A stretch of 41,805 nucleotides of DNA from NCBI GenBank assembly GCA_009777575.1, contig WRLO01000025.1:1-41805 (forward strand). The letters run 5' to 3'. Shown piece after piece: positions 6,699 to 16,522 of the stretch. Source of the stretch: Candidatus Cloacimonadota bacterium (GTDB lineage Bacteria; Cloacimonadota; Cloacimonadia; Cloacimonadales; WRIO01). The first letter of the stretch is position 1. Every line of letters starts with the position of its first letter. The notes beneath the pieces were generated by a model. That model did not search any database, was not told the origin of the DNA, and was given only the letters and a program-made list of their open reading frames with translations. Both the position numbers and the translations under genes were made by a program.

Positions 6699-8883
6699 AA
6701 TCAAATATCTCCTCAAATACTAATCTGAAATCATTTATAGAATAAGCCTTTTTAATATCGTTGATAATCTTTTCAGCCTCACCCATGTTCATAGCTAATC
6801 TCGCAAATTCTTCTGCTCGTGCTAATTCGTTTTTTACAAGTGTTAATTCGCTTTTCATTTGTTTATCAGATATAGATGAAACTTCATTAAGAGGACGTGG
6901 AAGTGCAAGAAAATCGTAAATAACAGCGTGTTCTTTTCTATTCCTCTCATCTTTCCTTAAAACTCTACCTCGTCTCTGTATGTACTCTTTCGGATTGTTT
7001 GTACTTGCTAAAATAAAAGCAGTCTTAATCTCTGGAATGTTTACACCTTCGTCAAGACATTTAATTGCTATTAATGCTTGTAAATTCTCCCCACTAGCAA
7101 ATTCTCTTTTTAGAATTTCACGTTCAGAAATATTTTCTTTTGATGTAAATTGTGATACTCTCATTTTCATGTCATTACCGAGTAACTGCGTAATAGCATC
7201 AATTTGTCTCAAATCATCTTCATCTGCTTCCGAACTATCGTGATCAGTCATTAAACTTTTTGCAACACCACAATAGATAAGTATATGATTATCATTGATA
7301 TATGGTTTGATGTATTCGACAAGCTTTTTCTGTTTATCAGCTATTCCTGCTACAAGACGTGATCGTTTTAAGGCAAGTTTTTTGCCTCGTTCACTGAGTT
7401 TTGTTTTACCACTATTTACTTTAACAATACATTTACTAATCTGGATAGTTAAATCGGTAAAAATTTCCATTTCGTCTTCATTTAGTGTTGTAATAATTGG
7501 GAAATATTTATATCGAGTCAAACTACCTTCTCGTATTGCTCTATCAAGAGTATATTCAATACATTTTTCACCAAAATAATCGTATAGTCTTTTTGTCCCT
7601 TCTTCATCGTTATGTCTATCAATAGTTGCCGATAAAGCAAGGCGATAACAATATTTCTCATTCATAAAAAGACTTAATCTTTTTGCACCAAAATTATGAG
7701 CCTCATCTACCAAAAGTAAAGCATTGCTATGTAGTTTGTTAATTAATTCCTGAACTTTTTTTGATGAAAAAGTTGCATTAGTACATACGAAACAGAAAAA
7801 TTCTCTACCACTAATTTTCAAATTTTGGTCTCTTATTGCATTGTCAAATCTTTTTTGCCAATCTTTTTGTGATGATGCACTATAACCTATTATTGGTTTA
7901 ATATTAAATAAAAAAATATCTTCTACCCATTGTTCTACAAGATGCTGAAATGGACAAACTATAAATACTGCCAATTTGTTATTTACAGCTTCACATAATC
8001 GGATAATTGCACTAAGACCTGTGATGGTTTTTCCCGTTCCAGTTGCCATATCAAATATACCGCAGAAACCTTTTTGCTCCCAGGTTGTAATTGCATCTAT
8101 TTGATATTGATAGAGTGAAATATTTTCTGGTTTCATAGGCATTTTTGATTTATTTATATCACTTAACAAGAACTCCTCTTGTAAAAATTCATGGTAGTTT
8201 ATATAATCAGTTATTTTATATCGATCTAGAATTTCCTGTTTTAATTCGGGAAAATCAATTATGCACAGATTCGGTTCTGTATTGTTCCATATTGCAGTAA
8301 ATTGATTAACTTTCTCGGTAACTCGCATTCGTTCATCGGTATTTTTCCAAGAACAGTAAACATCGATAGATTCATAATTCAATTCTATTGCTGTTCTGGA
8401 TTCGTTCATTGAGCCAACAAAATCAACTCTATTTTCCTCAATATCTTCAATTAATCCCATTTTAACATGGAACATCCCTGCTTGTTTTTCGTTCTCTGTT
8501 ATTGCTATCTTTATATCCATAATTCCATCTGCAATTAGATTTGCGAGTAGATTTAGATTTTTCTTCTCAAAAAGTGTTTTAGGTTCTTTCATTTCTCTTT
8601 GTATAGCATTTTTAACAATCTCATCCCGTCGTTCATAACCTTGTTTAATAGCCAAAATATCGTCTTCGGAAAGCTTTGGAGATGTTATTAGTTGAATCTT
8701 CCCACCATTAATAGCAATTGTTGAAAGTCCGGTTGCAATGATACTAAAAATTGTTGAAGAAAAAAATCCCACAGCCCTTTTATACACAGTTGCCTCTTTC
8801 AGTAATGGAATGTAAAAATCTTTAGCAATTTTGTCAAGATTTGAATGGTAAGATAGTTTTAAATCAACGTTTTTCAGATTCAT
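6688..8883 (-). CDS. PLD-nuclease-like domain fused to SF2 DEAH helicase
   Basis: A 731-residue protein. The N-terminus (about 1-200) is phospholipase-D-like, with HVKMGLIED (His139, Lys141) followed by FVGSMNESRTA, the HxK(x)4-5D ... GSxN motif of PLD nucleases. A superfamily 2 helicase follows: ATGTGKT (280-286, Walker A), VDEAH (392-396), LSAT (417-420) and the motif VI QRRGRVLR near the C-terminus. Such PLD-helicase fusions are common in defence islands and act as restriction or translocation modules. I start at 8883: ATGA overlaps the kinase stop and GGAG lies 5 bases upstream, while the upstream in-frame ATG at 8916 lacks this coupling. Only one HxK motif is clear, so a nuclease would need dimerisation. 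Confidence 0.85.
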   Translation of the reverse strand: MNLKNVDLKLSYHSNLDKIAKDFYIPLLKEATVYKRAVGFFSSTIFSIIATGLSTIAINGGKIQLITSPKLSEDDILAIKQGYERRDEIVKNAIQREMKEPKTLFEKKNLNLLANLIADGIMDIKIAITENEKQAGMFHVKMGLIEDIEENRVDFVGSMNESRTAIELNYESIDVYCSWKNTDERMRVTEKVNQFTAIWNNTEPNLCIIDFPELKQEILDRYKITDYINYHEFLQEEFLLSDINKSKMPMKPENISLYQYQIDAITTWEQKGFCGIFDMATGTGKTITGLSAIIRLCEAVNNKLAVFIVCPFQHLVEQWVEDIFLFNIKPIIGYSASSQKDWQKRFDNAIRDQNLKISGREFFCFVCTNATFSSKKVQELINKLHSNALLLVDEAHNFGAKRLSLFMNEKYCYRLALSATIDRHNDEEGTKRLYDYFGEKCIEYTLDRAIREGSLTRYKYFPIITTLNEDEMEIFTDLTIQISKCIVKVNSGKTKLSERGKKLALKRSRLVAGIADKQKKLVEYIKPYINDNHILIYCGVAKSLMTDHDSSEADEDDLRQIDAITQLLGNDMKMRVSQFTSKENISEREILKREFASGENLQALIAIKCLDEGVNIPEIKTAFILASTNNPKEYIQRRGRVLRKDERNRKEHAVIYDFLALPRPLNEVSSISDKQMKSELTLVKNELARAEEFARLAMNMGEAEKIINDIKKAYSINDFRLVFEEIFDYEN

Positions 8884-9752
8884 TCTTGCTCCATTTGATG
8901 CAATGTCGCCTGACATATATGTTTATACAAGGTTGCACCGTTAGGTATACGTTTAATCTTATTATATTTCAATGCCTTTAATAAAACATTACAGATTAAT
9001 TGATCGTATGTTGAATAATCATCTTCTTCAATCAATCCTAACGGATAACGTTTCGTTATGATGAACCAAAAGACAGCACATAATTGGAAAACATCTGATG
9101 CTTCGTCTATTTGTTGATTTCCAAAATATGGTAAGTCTATAGCTTCTGGAGATAACCAAAACTTAGGACCTATGCGATCTCGTGTTTTTGTTATTCCTAA
9201 TTTGTATTCCTCATCAATGGTGGTACAAAGTCCAAAATCGCTCAGTAACCACGATGTGCCAATAACAAGAATATTTTCTGGTTTTATGTCTCTATGAACA
9301 GCAACTTTATGTATGTAATTTAAAGCATCAGAAAGCTCTCTAATTTGTAGTGCGTAAGTATCATACTCTATATTACCGTTTAGCTGACGCATGTAGTCAA
9401 CAATATTCATATCTGCTTTTTCCATAACTAAAAAAGGTATGGAATATGTTTTTTTTGTTCTAATGTCTATTCCTTCAATTTCACCAAAATCATAACATTT
9501 AATAATGTGAGGATGATCAAGTGTTAATAGAATACCTATTTCTTGACTAAAACGTTTTCGAGCTACATCTCCAATATTTAATAAGAATTTAATTGCTCGT
9601 GGTTCACCATCTGAATTTATGCATTCATAAACTGCTGCATTACCACCAGCACCTAATTTTTCAATTGTGTTTTCAAGTGTATAGGAGTTAGTCTGTGTTT
9701 CAACACAGTTATTTATTGAAAAGTATTGTTTGTCATCTTTCGAAATTAACAT
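8880..9752 (-). CDS. Serine/threonine protein kinase
   Basis: A 290-residue soluble eukaryotic-like kinase with all main catalytic residues: glycine loop GAGGNAAVY (34-42), Lys55 in AIKF, Glu71 in helix C, HRDIKPEN (153-160), DFG (172-174) and an SPEAID substrate-binding segment. There is no membrane segment or sensor domain, unlike housekeeping PknB. It sits between the DUF262 gene (2 bases away) and the helicase (ATGA overlap), so it is part of the defence operon. Kinases in BREX (PglW) and abortive-infection systems (Stk2) phosphorylate host or system proteins after phage entry; here the target is unknown. The start at 9752 has GGAGAG about 8 bases upstream. Confidence 0.9.
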   Translation of the reverse strand: MLISKDDKQYFSINNCVETQTNSYTLENTIEKLGAGGNAAVYECINSDGEPRAIKFLLNIGDVARKRFSQEIGILLTLDHPHIIKCYDFGEIEGIDIRTKKTYSIPFLVMEKADMNIVDYMRQLNGNIEYDTYALQIRELSDALNYIHKVAVHRDIKPENILVIGTSWLLSDFGLCTTIDEEYKLGITKTRDRIGPKFWLSPEAIDLPYFGNQQIDEASDVFQLCAVFWFIITKRYPLGLIEEDDYSTYDQLICNVLLKALKYNKIKRIPNGATLYKHICQATLHQMEQE

Positions 9753-9754
9753 TT

Positions 9755-10804
9755 TTATTCACTCTCCAATTCCTCAGTTGTTAAATAAAGAGGAGCAATA
9801 ATATTAGTCAAGAAATTTTTACGCCAACGTCGTGAACCTATAGAATTTGCATCCGAAATACAATGGATAGCATATTCACGATATTCGTCGATAGCAGAGT
9901 GGGGTTCTATCAATTCATCAATCTCATTTAGTGATTCTCGAACACTTGTTAACTTATCTTGGTTGATAACTTTATTTTTCGTTTTAAACTCTGAGATACC
10001 AGCAAATAAACTATAAAAATCTGATTTCTGTTTGAAACGGGTATCTGCTAACGGTTTCCCGATGGAAAAAATGGTTTCAATATCTTTAATAATATTCTCG
10101 AAGTTCTTTTTTACATCAGACTTTCCTTGTGGAAAGATAGTATATTTTTCGCAGAATTCATCAAGTTTAACTTTTTTATCTTGCTCACCTTCTAATAAAA
10201 GGCATATTAATTCACTTATGTACTCAATATCAAGCATACGCTTATATTGTCCTCGTGAAAAGAATCTACTTTCCTCGAAAAAATATAATCTTGATAATTC
10301 TTCTGCAAGAGTTAAAAATTCACCAGGAAAATCAGCACGGCGTAATTCTTGTTTGTTTAATTGAACCGTATATTTATTCACTCTTGCATACAAATCACGA
10401 ACTTCTTCTTTCGAAGGATTCAAAATGTCGTTAAAATCGAGTTGATAATTTAGAAACTTATTTTTTATATCATCTGGTAAGTCTCTGAAATAAAATTTGT
10501 TATACTCGGATGCTATATATGGAACACGCAATTGCAAGTTGTCTCTTAGAAACATTAAGATTGTGCTTATTCTTTGCTGTCCGTCAACTATTATTCTATA
10601 TACTTTGTCTTTATTTTCATTATACATGGACTGTGAGTAAATTTTGGGCATCGGAATGTTTCGTAGAATGGTGTCAATAAGTGCTATTCGTGCGGGTGTT
10701 GACCAAACTTCTCTTCTTTGGTAATCTGGACTTATTTCTAATGAGTGTTTCTTGGTCCATTCCCATATTTCTGATATTGAGTATGCATTTAGTTTCCATT
10801 CCAT
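9755..10804 (-). CDS. DUF262 (ParB/GmrSD-N-like) protein
   Basis: A 349-residue protein of the DUF262 family. Residues YQRREVW (28-34) and VDGQQRIS (73-80) are the family's hallmark motifs; DGQQR is the nucleotide-hydrolysis motif of the ParB-like fold in GmrSD and SspE. The usual C-terminal HNH nuclease (DUF1524) is absent, the remainder being helical. In SspE this domain uses DNA phosphorothioate or NTP sensing to gate a nuclease, so a sensing role toward a nuclease in trans (for instance the PLD-helicase) is an inference. A perfect AAGGAGG ribosome binding site precedes the ATG at 10804, and the gene lies 13 bases after the cysteine desulfurase. Confidence 0.8.
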   Translation of the reverse strand: MEWKLNAYSISEIWEWTKKHSLEISPDYQRREVWSTPARIALIDTILRNIPMPKIYSQSMYNENKDKVYRIIVDGQQRISTILMFLRDNLQLRVPYIASEYNKFYFRDLPDDIKNKFLNYQLDFNDILNPSKEEVRDLYARVNKYTVQLNKQELRRADFPGEFLTLAEELSRLYFFEESRFFSRGQYKRMLDIEYISELICLLLEGEQDKKVKLDEFCEKYTIFPQGKSDVKKNFENIIKDIETIFSIGKPLADTRFKQKSDFYSLFAGISEFKTKNKVINQDKLTSVRESLNEIDELIEPHSAIDEYREYAIHCISDANSIGSRRWRKNFLTNIIAPLYLTTEELESE

Positions 10805-10817
10805 AATATTTACCTCC

Positions 10818-11975
10818 TTAAGTATTATCTCTTATGTATGACAGTGCATTTTTTAGTTTTATAAAATCATTTTCGTCATTAAAATAACTGACACTGAATC
10901 GAACTGTTCCGCTAGGAAACGTTTTTAAATATTTATGAGCATCAGGGGCACAATGTAAACCTGACCTCACAGCAACATCAAGGTTGGATAGTATTTGACC
11001 TATGTTATCACTACTATAACCCTCAAAAAAGCATGATATAATTCCAACCATATTATCTACATTTTTTAATGAGACAGTCTTTATATTGTTGTATTTTTTT
11101 AAAATCTCAATCAGAAAATTAAGATTGTGCCGTTCTACTTCAAAAATTTTTGCTATACCTACACTTAATAACCATTTTAATGAAGCATTTAGTCCTGCTA
11201 TAGACATTATATTCGGACTTCCGACTTCAAATTTTTCAGGAATGGTTGCGGGCAAAACTTTACTTGCAGAATCAAAACCTGTACCTCCGTATAGAAACGG
11301 TTCCAACTCTACATCCGCTGAACATATAAAACCTGCAATTCCGAAAGGACCATAAAGTTTTTTATGTCCTGAAAAAACCGCAAAATCTATACATGATACG
11401 CTAATATCTGTATCGATGAGTCCCATTGTCTGACACATATCAATTACATTTATTGCTCTGTATCGTTTGGCTAAAGAAGCAATCTCTATTATCGGTGCAA
11501 TTATACCGCAAACGTTACTCGCATGGCTAATTACAACAAGTGATGGACTTTGTTCGGAAAACTGATAACCGATTTTTTCAGGGTCATAAGTATAATCTTC
11601 TTCGTTGAATGCGAGTGTAATGATGTTTAAACTAACACTTTGAGATAAGTAATGAAGAATCCGTATTACTGCATTATGCTCAAAAGGAGAAATATACACA
11701 TTGCTCCCATTTGACAACCTTATCCCTCTGAGTATTATATTCAGGGCTTCAGTAGCAGTACTAGTAAACACTACTCGCTTAGAAGGACAATGGTTTAATG
11801 ATAGCAACAATTCTCTCGTTTCAGAAACCAAAAAGCCTGCTTGGGAAGCTAGTTTGTGTTGACCACGTCCAACATTTGTTCCGCATTCGCGGTAAAACTT
11901 ATCCATAAATGAGTAAACAACTTCAGGTTTAGGAAATGTCGTAGCAGCATTATCAAAATAAGCGATTCTATTCAT
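10818..11975 (-). CDS. Cysteine desulfurase (DndA/SufS-like, class V aminotransferase fold)
   Basis: A 385-residue PLP enzyme that would mobilise sulfur from cysteine as a protein-bound persulfide. Visible features: NAATTFPKP (9-17), FEHNAV (98-103, substrate-side His), VIDMCQ (178-183, Asp and Gln contacting PLP), SGHKKLYGP (202-210) with PLP-binding Lys205, and RSGLHCAPDAH (337-347) carrying the persulfide Cys342. The RxGxHC loop is the short type II (SufS/CsdA) form. It lies inside the operon with a PAPS-reductase-like protein, as dndA does in phosphorothioation clusters, so it probably supplies sulfur for DNA modification. TGAGGA precedes the ATG. Confidence 0.9.
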   Translation of the reverse strand: MNRIAYFDNAATTFPKPEVVYSFMDKFYRECGTNVGRGQHKLASQAGFLVSETRELLLSLNHCPSKRVVFTSTATEALNIILRGIRLSNGSNVYISPFEHNAVIRILHYLSQSVSLNIITLAFNEEDYTYDPEKIGYQFSEQSPSLVVISHASNVCGIIAPIIEIASLAKRYRAINVIDMCQTMGLIDTDISVSCIDFAVFSGHKKLYGPFGIAGFICSADVELEPFLYGGTGFDSASKVLPATIPEKFEVGSPNIMSIAGLNASLKWLLSVGIAKIFEVERHNLNFLIEILKKYNNIKTVSLKNVDNMVGIISCFFEGYSSDNIGQILSNLDVAVRSGLHCAPDAHKYLKTFPSGTVRFSVSYFNDENDFIKLKNALSYIRDNT

Positions 11976-11991
11976 GTATATGTATCCTCAT

Positions 11992-14900
11992 TTAACATAA
12001 TTTTTGTAAAATTTCGACAAGGACTTGCCGTTTCTCAAGCTCAGTTATAGATTGTCCCATTTCTTCAATAGAGCTTTCAATCTCACGAAAGAGCAGTTTT
12101 GCTTTGTTACTGTAAGATATTCTTTCAAAGGATTTTGAAATTTCGTTGCCATTTTCGTCTGTAAAGGTAATCTTATATTCGTTACTAACAGATGAAGTTC
12201 TGTTCTTTTGTTCGTTATTATATGCATCTATAGTTTCCTTAAATTTTCTTAAATCCTTAAAAAAAACAAGAATTGTGTCATTGTTCCAATCCTCAATCCT
12301 AAGCGAAGTCACGGCTTTTGCCAATCTTTGAACAAAAGTTGCTTCATCATTCGTAACAGATGAAATTAAACTGAGGATTCTATTTTCATTACAAGCATAG
12401 AGATGATGCTTTGATTTTTCTGATAATGATTCATACCAATCCTTTACTACTGAAGGTAAACTTGCTTGTGAATTATTGGATGTAAAAATCGCTTTTATAT
12501 CTTGCACTAAAGCTTTAATTAATTCTGAAATAGCATTATCCCACGTGTTTTTTATTTCATTTATTAGAGGAACTGCATTTGATAATATTTCTTGTTTACC
12601 TAGAAATAAAAATACCTTTGTAAAAAGAAACTCTCTTGGATTGCTGTCAATCTGTCTAAGGCTATTAATAAATTTTTTTTTCCTTTGGTCAAGGATTTCA
12701 AACTTATTGTTACCCCTATAACATTTGTTCAGATCTTTTGCATATCTCGGTAGACTCATAAACCATTTATTCATTGCAACTAGCACGGCTGTGAAATTAT
12801 TATAGGTTTTTTCATTTTCCGACACGAACTCAGAAAATACTTTTTCTAATCCTTCAAGATAAGCTGCTTTGTCCGAGTTCCAATTCTCAAGCATAACAGT
12901 ATAATCTTCAGGGTTCTCATTGATGGCATTTAGGATATCAGGTGTAATCTTTATCTCAACATCACGATGCTTAAAGATAAATATTTGTCTTTCAAAGCTT
13001 AAAACAATTGCTATAAAAATAGGAATCAATCCCAGTTTTAAACCTATATGATTTTCAGGTAATATAAGTAGATTATATAAGTCTGAAAAGGAGGAACCAT
13101 CTCCACTATTTGCATTAAGAAAAAAATCTCGGATTATTTTTAAAATATAACATAAATTTTCATCATTAGGTTCCAAGTTTATTTTGGGTGATTTAATGTC
13201 CTCAATAATTCCAGTTTGTACCAAAACACTTCTCATAAAAGATACTTCTTGACCTGTACCTACTAGTCCTAAATTGGGCATGAGTTCTTTTGAAAGAATG
13301 CCCGCTATTAAGCGTGTCCTACTATTTAGAGCTTGACCAGAGATGAGATTTTTGTTTATAGTTTCATTATTAATTATAGGTGTTCTACAATACACTTGCT
13401 CGCATATTTCTGAAAGTTTTTCTGAAAGTTGTGACCGACGATAAATAATACATCTGTCTCCATTATAATAGTAGTGTGCCGCCTTATTTTCAGGGCAAAT
13501 ATAATTATTCACATAGTTACTCATAACTTCTGTTAAATCATCGAGATATACTTCATATTCGTCTGCAAGTAAATCATCGTTATCAACTCTTTCACGAAGT
13601 GATTTAACTGCCTCGTATTCAAAAGCTATATTCTCAATAGAAGTGTATGAAAGAGGGATAATAAATAACACTCGAGAAAATTCATTGTTAATATTTTTAA
13701 CCTTTGAATGCAAGGTCTCAACTTCATCCTCGTTTTCAGGAATAATGGCATATACAACACCGTCAGCTTTTGTATTCAAAATTCGCTTTTCCCAATTCTT
13801 GGTTTCAAAAAAATCATTGCTATCAATGAAAAGGAAATCAAAATAACGTGTTATCTCATATTTATCATTATATCTAGTAGGATATAAGAATCCATCGAAT
13901 GCTGAACGATTTAATATTTCCTTTACCTGCATAGAATATCGATTTGTAGCTATGAAGTTTGAAGTCTCGCTAGGTATGTTTATCCCACTACTTTCTTTAA
14001 TCTTTAGATAATTATTGCTCCGCTTTAAATAGATTATATAGTCTTGTTCGATAAGTCTATTTAGTTCATCATAAATAAGTTTAACATCATCAACATCATT
14101 TATAAAAGTATTGATTATCATATTTACAGTGGGTGAAAGTTTTTCAAAATGCTCTACTATGTAGATTAACGCTATTGTTTTTATTATTTTTGAACCTAAT
14201 GAAGATGCATCTATCTTTTGTAGTACTTTTGTAGTTAATTTATAAATTTTGTGTATTTCACTTGTATAGACTTCTTTTCTAAGTAATGGTTCAAAGTAAT
14301 CATATAGATAGTCAGGAGTAAGAAGTGAGAACTCTTTTTTTGAGTTTGTTAAAAATGCAGATAGAGTATTTCTGTCATCTGACGATAAAAATGTAAATAA
14401 AGTACGTTCATTTTGAGCAACTTTTTCAGAAAGTCTTGGAAGAATAAATGTTGAAATTGGATGAAGTGGAAAACATCCGAAAATTACATTCTCTATTTCA
14501 TCTTTGTTGGTTTCATCAATAAGTCCATTTGTTGTAAACCGTTGTATCAATTCCTCAAAAAGAACTTTGTTTTGTTCTTTAAATATGTTTTCAAAACTGG
14601 GGGTTTTCATTATAACTTCAGAGATAATTTCATAAATTTGTGTGTAATTGTTATATAAATGTATATGTTTAAAACGTCCAGAAACACCACGCCATCCATC
14701 TATTTTTTCTTTCGGTAAATGCCCATTTATATAATTTGATATATCCTTATGACAAATCAACAACAAATGCATTTGATGATTACCACTACGATTGCATTTC
14801 TCTGCAAAATCTTGTAGAAGTTTAATATCATTTATAGTAGCTTTAGAGATACTGGATTCTAAATATTTACTAAATTCATCATATAACACAAAAATCCCAT

Positions 14901-15615
14901 TATATCCTTTCTCTTTTATTCCTTTTGTAACACTTTCGTAAATCTCAACTATATCGAAACCGAGAAATGGATTAAATAAGCTTCCAGAAGTTAATTTCGG
15001 ATAGATTTCTTTAAATATTTCATAAGAAGTGGTATCATATTCTTTTAATGATAATCCAAAATCAGTGACAGAGCAAGGCAGTTCCTTGCTAAAAAGCTCA
15101 TAAGTATGAGGATATTGTTTTTCCCAACTATCAATTGTGGCTATAGCTGCTTGAAAATGTGTTTCTGGCATCAAGTCAGACATCCCTTCTTCTTTTAATG
15201 TAAGTTCTAAAGCACTTAAAAATGATGACGACAAGCTTGTATTATTTCCATGCACAACAATTGGTAATAAACGATGATGATTATTTATATATTCATTAAC
15301 AAATTCGTAAAGCGGTTGATTATTCTTTCTAATTTTTTCTAAAGTAGTTGTGAATAAATCTTTTTTATTCCCAGATAATAGAGAAAGTAAAACAAGTATT
15401 ATATGTGATTTACCCCGACCATAAGCTCCGATAAGTGTATGAGCACGCTGTGTTGAGTTAGTTGCGGTAGAAAGTAAAATATCCTCAAATATATCAAGAC
15501 TTGACTGAGTGGGTATGAATCTGTTTATTTTGTCATAATCTCTTAAGTCGTATGCTATGTTAATAGCGGTTTGAAAACCTTTTACTATACTTATAATTGT
15601 TGATTTCTTATTCAT
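11992..15615 (-). CDS. Large P-loop ATPase, BrxC/PglY-like
   Basis: A 1207-residue protein with one clear AAA-type ATPase near its N-terminus: Walker A GAYGRGKSH (63-71) and Walker B IFVLYDEFSKYL (241-252). The rest is mainly helical with no named domain I can identify, including a late charged segment. The length, the GxYGxGKSH form and the DEF Walker B are typical of BrxC/PglY ATPases of BREX systems and related defence ATPases. It starts 8 bases inside the DUF4007 gene end, so the two are coupled. In a classical dnd operon no such protein is needed for modification, so it points to a BREX-like or restriction function. Confidence 0.7.
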   Translation of the reverse strand: MNKKSTIISIVKGFQTAINIAYDLRDYDKINRFIPTQSSLDIFEDILLSTATNSTQRAHTLIGAYGRGKSHIILVLLSLLSGNKKDLFTTTLEKIRKNNQPLYEFVNEYINNHHRLLPIVVHGNNTSLSSSFLSALELTLKEEGMSDLMPETHFQAAIATIDSWEKQYPHTYELFSKELPCSVTDFGLSLKEYDTTSYEIFKEIYPKLTSGSLFNPFLGFDIVEIYESVTKGIKEKGYNGIFVLYDEFSKYLESSISKATINDIKLLQDFAEKCNRSGNHQMHLLLICHKDISNYINGHLPKEKIDGWRGVSGRFKHIHLYNNYTQIYEIISEVIMKTPSFENIFKEQNKVLFEELIQRFTTNGLIDETNKDEIENVIFGCFPLHPISTFILPRLSEKVAQNERTLFTFLSSDDRNTLSAFLTNSKKEFSLLTPDYLYDYFEPLLRKEVYTSEIHKIYKLTTKVLQKIDASSLGSKIIKTIALIYIVEHFEKLSPTVNMIINTFINDVDDVKLIYDELNRLIEQDYIIYLKRSNNYLKIKESSGINIPSETSNFIATNRYSMQVKEILNRSAFDGFLYPTRYNDKYEITRYFDFLFIDSNDFFETKNWEKRILNTKADGVVYAIIPENEDEVETLHSKVKNINNEFSRVLFIIPLSYTSIENIAFEYEAVKSLRERVDNDDLLADEYEVYLDDLTEVMSNYVNNYICPENKAAHYYYNGDRCIIYRRSQLSEKLSEICEQVYCRTPIINNETINKNLISGQALNSRTRLIAGILSKELMPNLGLVGTGQEVSFMRSVLVQTGIIEDIKSPKINLEPNDENLCYILKIIRDFFLNANSGDGSSFSDLYNLLILPENHIGLKLGLIPIFIAIVLSFERQIFIFKHRDVEIKITPDILNAINENPEDYTVMLENWNSDKAAYLEGLEKVFSEFVSENEKTYNNFTAVLVAMNKWFMSLPRYAKDLNKCYRGNNKFEILDQRKKKFINSLRQIDSNPREFLFTKVFLFLGKQEILSNAVPLINEIKNTWDNAISELIKALVQDIKAIFTSNNSQASLPSVVKDWYESLSEKSKHHLYACNENRILSLISSVTNDEATFVQRLAKAVTSLRIEDWNNDTILVFFKDLRKFKETIDAYNNEQKNRTSSVSNEYKITFTDENGNEISKSFERISYSNKAKLLFREIESSIEEMGQSITELEKRQVLVEILQKLC

Positions 15616-16522
15616 TAATCATCCGATAATACTCTTCGACACACCTTAATGCATCAATGTCGGAGTTTATTTTTATTATATCAAGTCCTGCTGTTCGCAC
15701 AACCTTGATAAAATTTAATAATTCTAGCTTGTAAAGTAAAATTGTTAGTGTGATAATGTCAAGGTTGAACACTTTTCCAGCATTGCACTTAGCTGTGTGT
15801 ATATCTGATATACGAATTTCACGCTTTTCTTTGTTTATTCTCCATTCTGGGTTTTTCTTTTCGTGTTGAAACAGAATCACTGCAAGCAAGATTAGAGGAT
15901 GAATAGTGTCTTTCTTAGGCATATTTTTTTTATACACTCTGTCCTTTTTACTTATTATATCAATCAATCCTAACTCTCCCAAAGGACAATCAATATTGTC
16001 TTCTGGATCAAATTTTTTTGGATTGAGTTTGATTCTTGGGATATAAGTGCTTATGATACAATTATAGTCATCTTCGATAGATCTATCTGCCACGGTTTCT
16101 CCTAGTTCTCTTAGAAAATTTCCTATCTGTGTAAAATAATCTTCTCGAGTAAACTCCTCAGGTCGAAATTCATTAAAAAAGAAATACCATGCAGTTGCTT
16201 CTTCTTTATTCGTTGCGAGGTTATAATGCAAAAGCCACAAAGTTCCTAACTCTTCAATATATGGATCATTTTCATGAATTATCTTTCCGAGTTTGGTCAA
16301 TTTCTGTTCTCGTCTTCCACTTGTCGGTTCTTCTGTAAGCTTAACCGCTTGCATCCAATAACGAAGTGCTTTAACCATATTAGCACCTATTCCAAGAACA
16401 TCCATTGGGTTTGTGTCACGACTTACAAAAATGGTAGGGTCGGAAACGATGTTCTTCATTCCCTTACTTAGCCACCCTTTTCTGATGAAAAATGTATCGT
16501 GAGCCCTAAATTTCACGCTCAT
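15608..16522 (-). CDS. DUF4007 family protein
   Basis: A 304-residue protein that I recognise as DUF4007 from its opening FRAHDTFFIRKGWLSKG, followed by a conserved LGIGANMVKALRYWM helix and TLWLLHYNLA. DUF4007 proteins are found next to PAPS-reductase-like genes in DNA modification islands; no activity is established. I start at 16522 because ATGA overlaps the stop of the upstream gene and TTGAGG lies about 8 bases upstream; a longer frame from 16606 would read 88 bases into its neighbour. It is probably a DNA- or protein-interaction factor working with the DndC-like protein. Confidence 0.8.
   Translation of the reverse strand: MSVKFRAHDTFFIRKGWLSKGMKNIVSDPTIFVSRDTNPMDVLGIGANMVKALRYWMQAVKLTEEPTSGRREQKLTKLGKIIHENDPYIEELGTLWLLHYNLATNKEEATAWYFFFNEFRPEEFTREDYFTQIGNFLRELGETVADRSIEDDYNCIISTYIPRIKLNPKKFDPEDNIDCPLGELGLIDIISKKDRVYKKNMPKKDTIHPLILLAVILFQHEKKNPEWRINKEKREIRISDIHTAKCNAGKVFNLDIITLTILLYKLELLNFIKVVRTAGLDIIKINSDIDALRCVEEYYRMINE

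Noticed and set aside
6699..6716. TTG start for the 60-residue small gene
   Set aside because: The TTG would overlap its own ribosome binding site; the ATG at 6698 is correctly spaced from GAGGAG.
12045..12227. Short reading frame inside the large ATPase gene
   Set aside because: It is an alternative-frame shadow of the 1207-residue gene with no ribosome binding site.
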